Assembly: GCA_964498785.1 (NCBI GenBank)
Contig: CAZCJL010000153.1
Coordinates: 1 to 14,525 of the forward strand
From: Mariaggregatimicrobium sp964498785
Lineage (GTDB): Bacteria; Zhuqueibacterota; Zhuqueibacteria; Thermofontimicrobiales; Thiofontviventaceae
Length of the DNA: 14,525 nucleotides
Direction: 5' to 3'
The notes under the pieces are model-generated. The model saw nothing but the letters and a program-made list of their open reading frames with translations, ran no database searches and was not told where the DNA came from. The translations under genes and the position numbers were made by a program. Below are positions 14,401 through 14,525 of the stretch, piece after piece; position 1 is the stretch's first letter; each line of letters starts with the position of its first letter.

Positions 14401-14429
14401 AATTTAACGCATTTTCCAATAATTGTCAA
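14401..14429 (-). promoter_or_regulatory. Consensus promoter for a probably leaderless NHL transcript
   Basis: On the minus strand TTGACA (14429-14424), a 17-base spacer and TAAATT (14406-14401) are followed after 7 bases by ATG (14393). The expected transcription start is at or next to the start codon. Confidence 0.55.
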
Positions 14430-14525
14430 CTGTTATTTTTACAATTTCTAATAATCATAGACTCGCTATAACGGTATCCATTCAATAATTGATGGTGTGC
14501 ATCAAAGCTTTCGGATTCTCTTTAA

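Noticed and set aside
14430..14525. Minus-strand open stretch at the window's right edge
   Set aside because: Only about 33 codons with stops at both ends and no recognisable similarity; treated as intergenic.

Overview
The window is AT-rich bacterial chromosome from a diderm: it encodes an outer-membrane barrel, lipoproteins and periplasmic proteins. DUF4252 proteins beside an ECF sigma/anti-sigma pair, a DUF4097 protein and an NHL propeller are typical of the FCB superphylum. Clear Shine-Dalgarno sites (GGAGG, AAGGAGGA) and promoters close to TTGACT-N16/17-TATATT argue against Bacteroidota proper, so a deeper FCB lineage (Calditrichota, KSB1 or Zixibacteria type) is my guess. This is inference from gene content; no rRNA or marker gene is present.

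Layout. 1-292: non-coding, with two short period-9 repeats and a leftward terminator. 293-2494 (minus): one overlapping operon of ECF sigma factor, zinc-finger anti-sigma factor and two secreted DUF4252 proteins (the second a lipoprotein), probably an autoregulated envelope-sensing module. 2653-7266 (plus): a metal-uptake locus, probably zinc, with a His-rich small membrane protein, an outer-membrane barrel, a ZnuA/TroA-type binding protein and two different ABC-3 permeases. No ATPase gene is present. 7456-8538 (plus): a pectin-acetylesterase/Notum-type lipoprotein hydrolase with a calcium-loop-like insert. 8539-11139: mostly isolated genes (a PHP phosphoesterase and a V4R-domain protein) separated by long AT-rich gaps that hold two MITE-like inverted-repeat elements with the same terminal signature. 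11140-11931 (plus): a DUF4097 protein. A bidirectional terminator separates it from the minus-strand genes: a tryptophanase (12020-13393), a decayed tail of a short-chain dehydrogenase (13423-13521) and an NHL-repeat propeller protein (13521-14393).

Working together. The metal locus reads as a path from the outer membrane through the periplasm to the inner membrane, with histidine clusters in at least four of its five products. It must borrow an ATPase from elsewhere. The sigma operon is a self-contained regulatory unit. The right half is a patchwork with signs of insertion, deletion and gene decay. No CRISPR array, tRNA, rRNA, complete insertion sequence or phage gene was seen.
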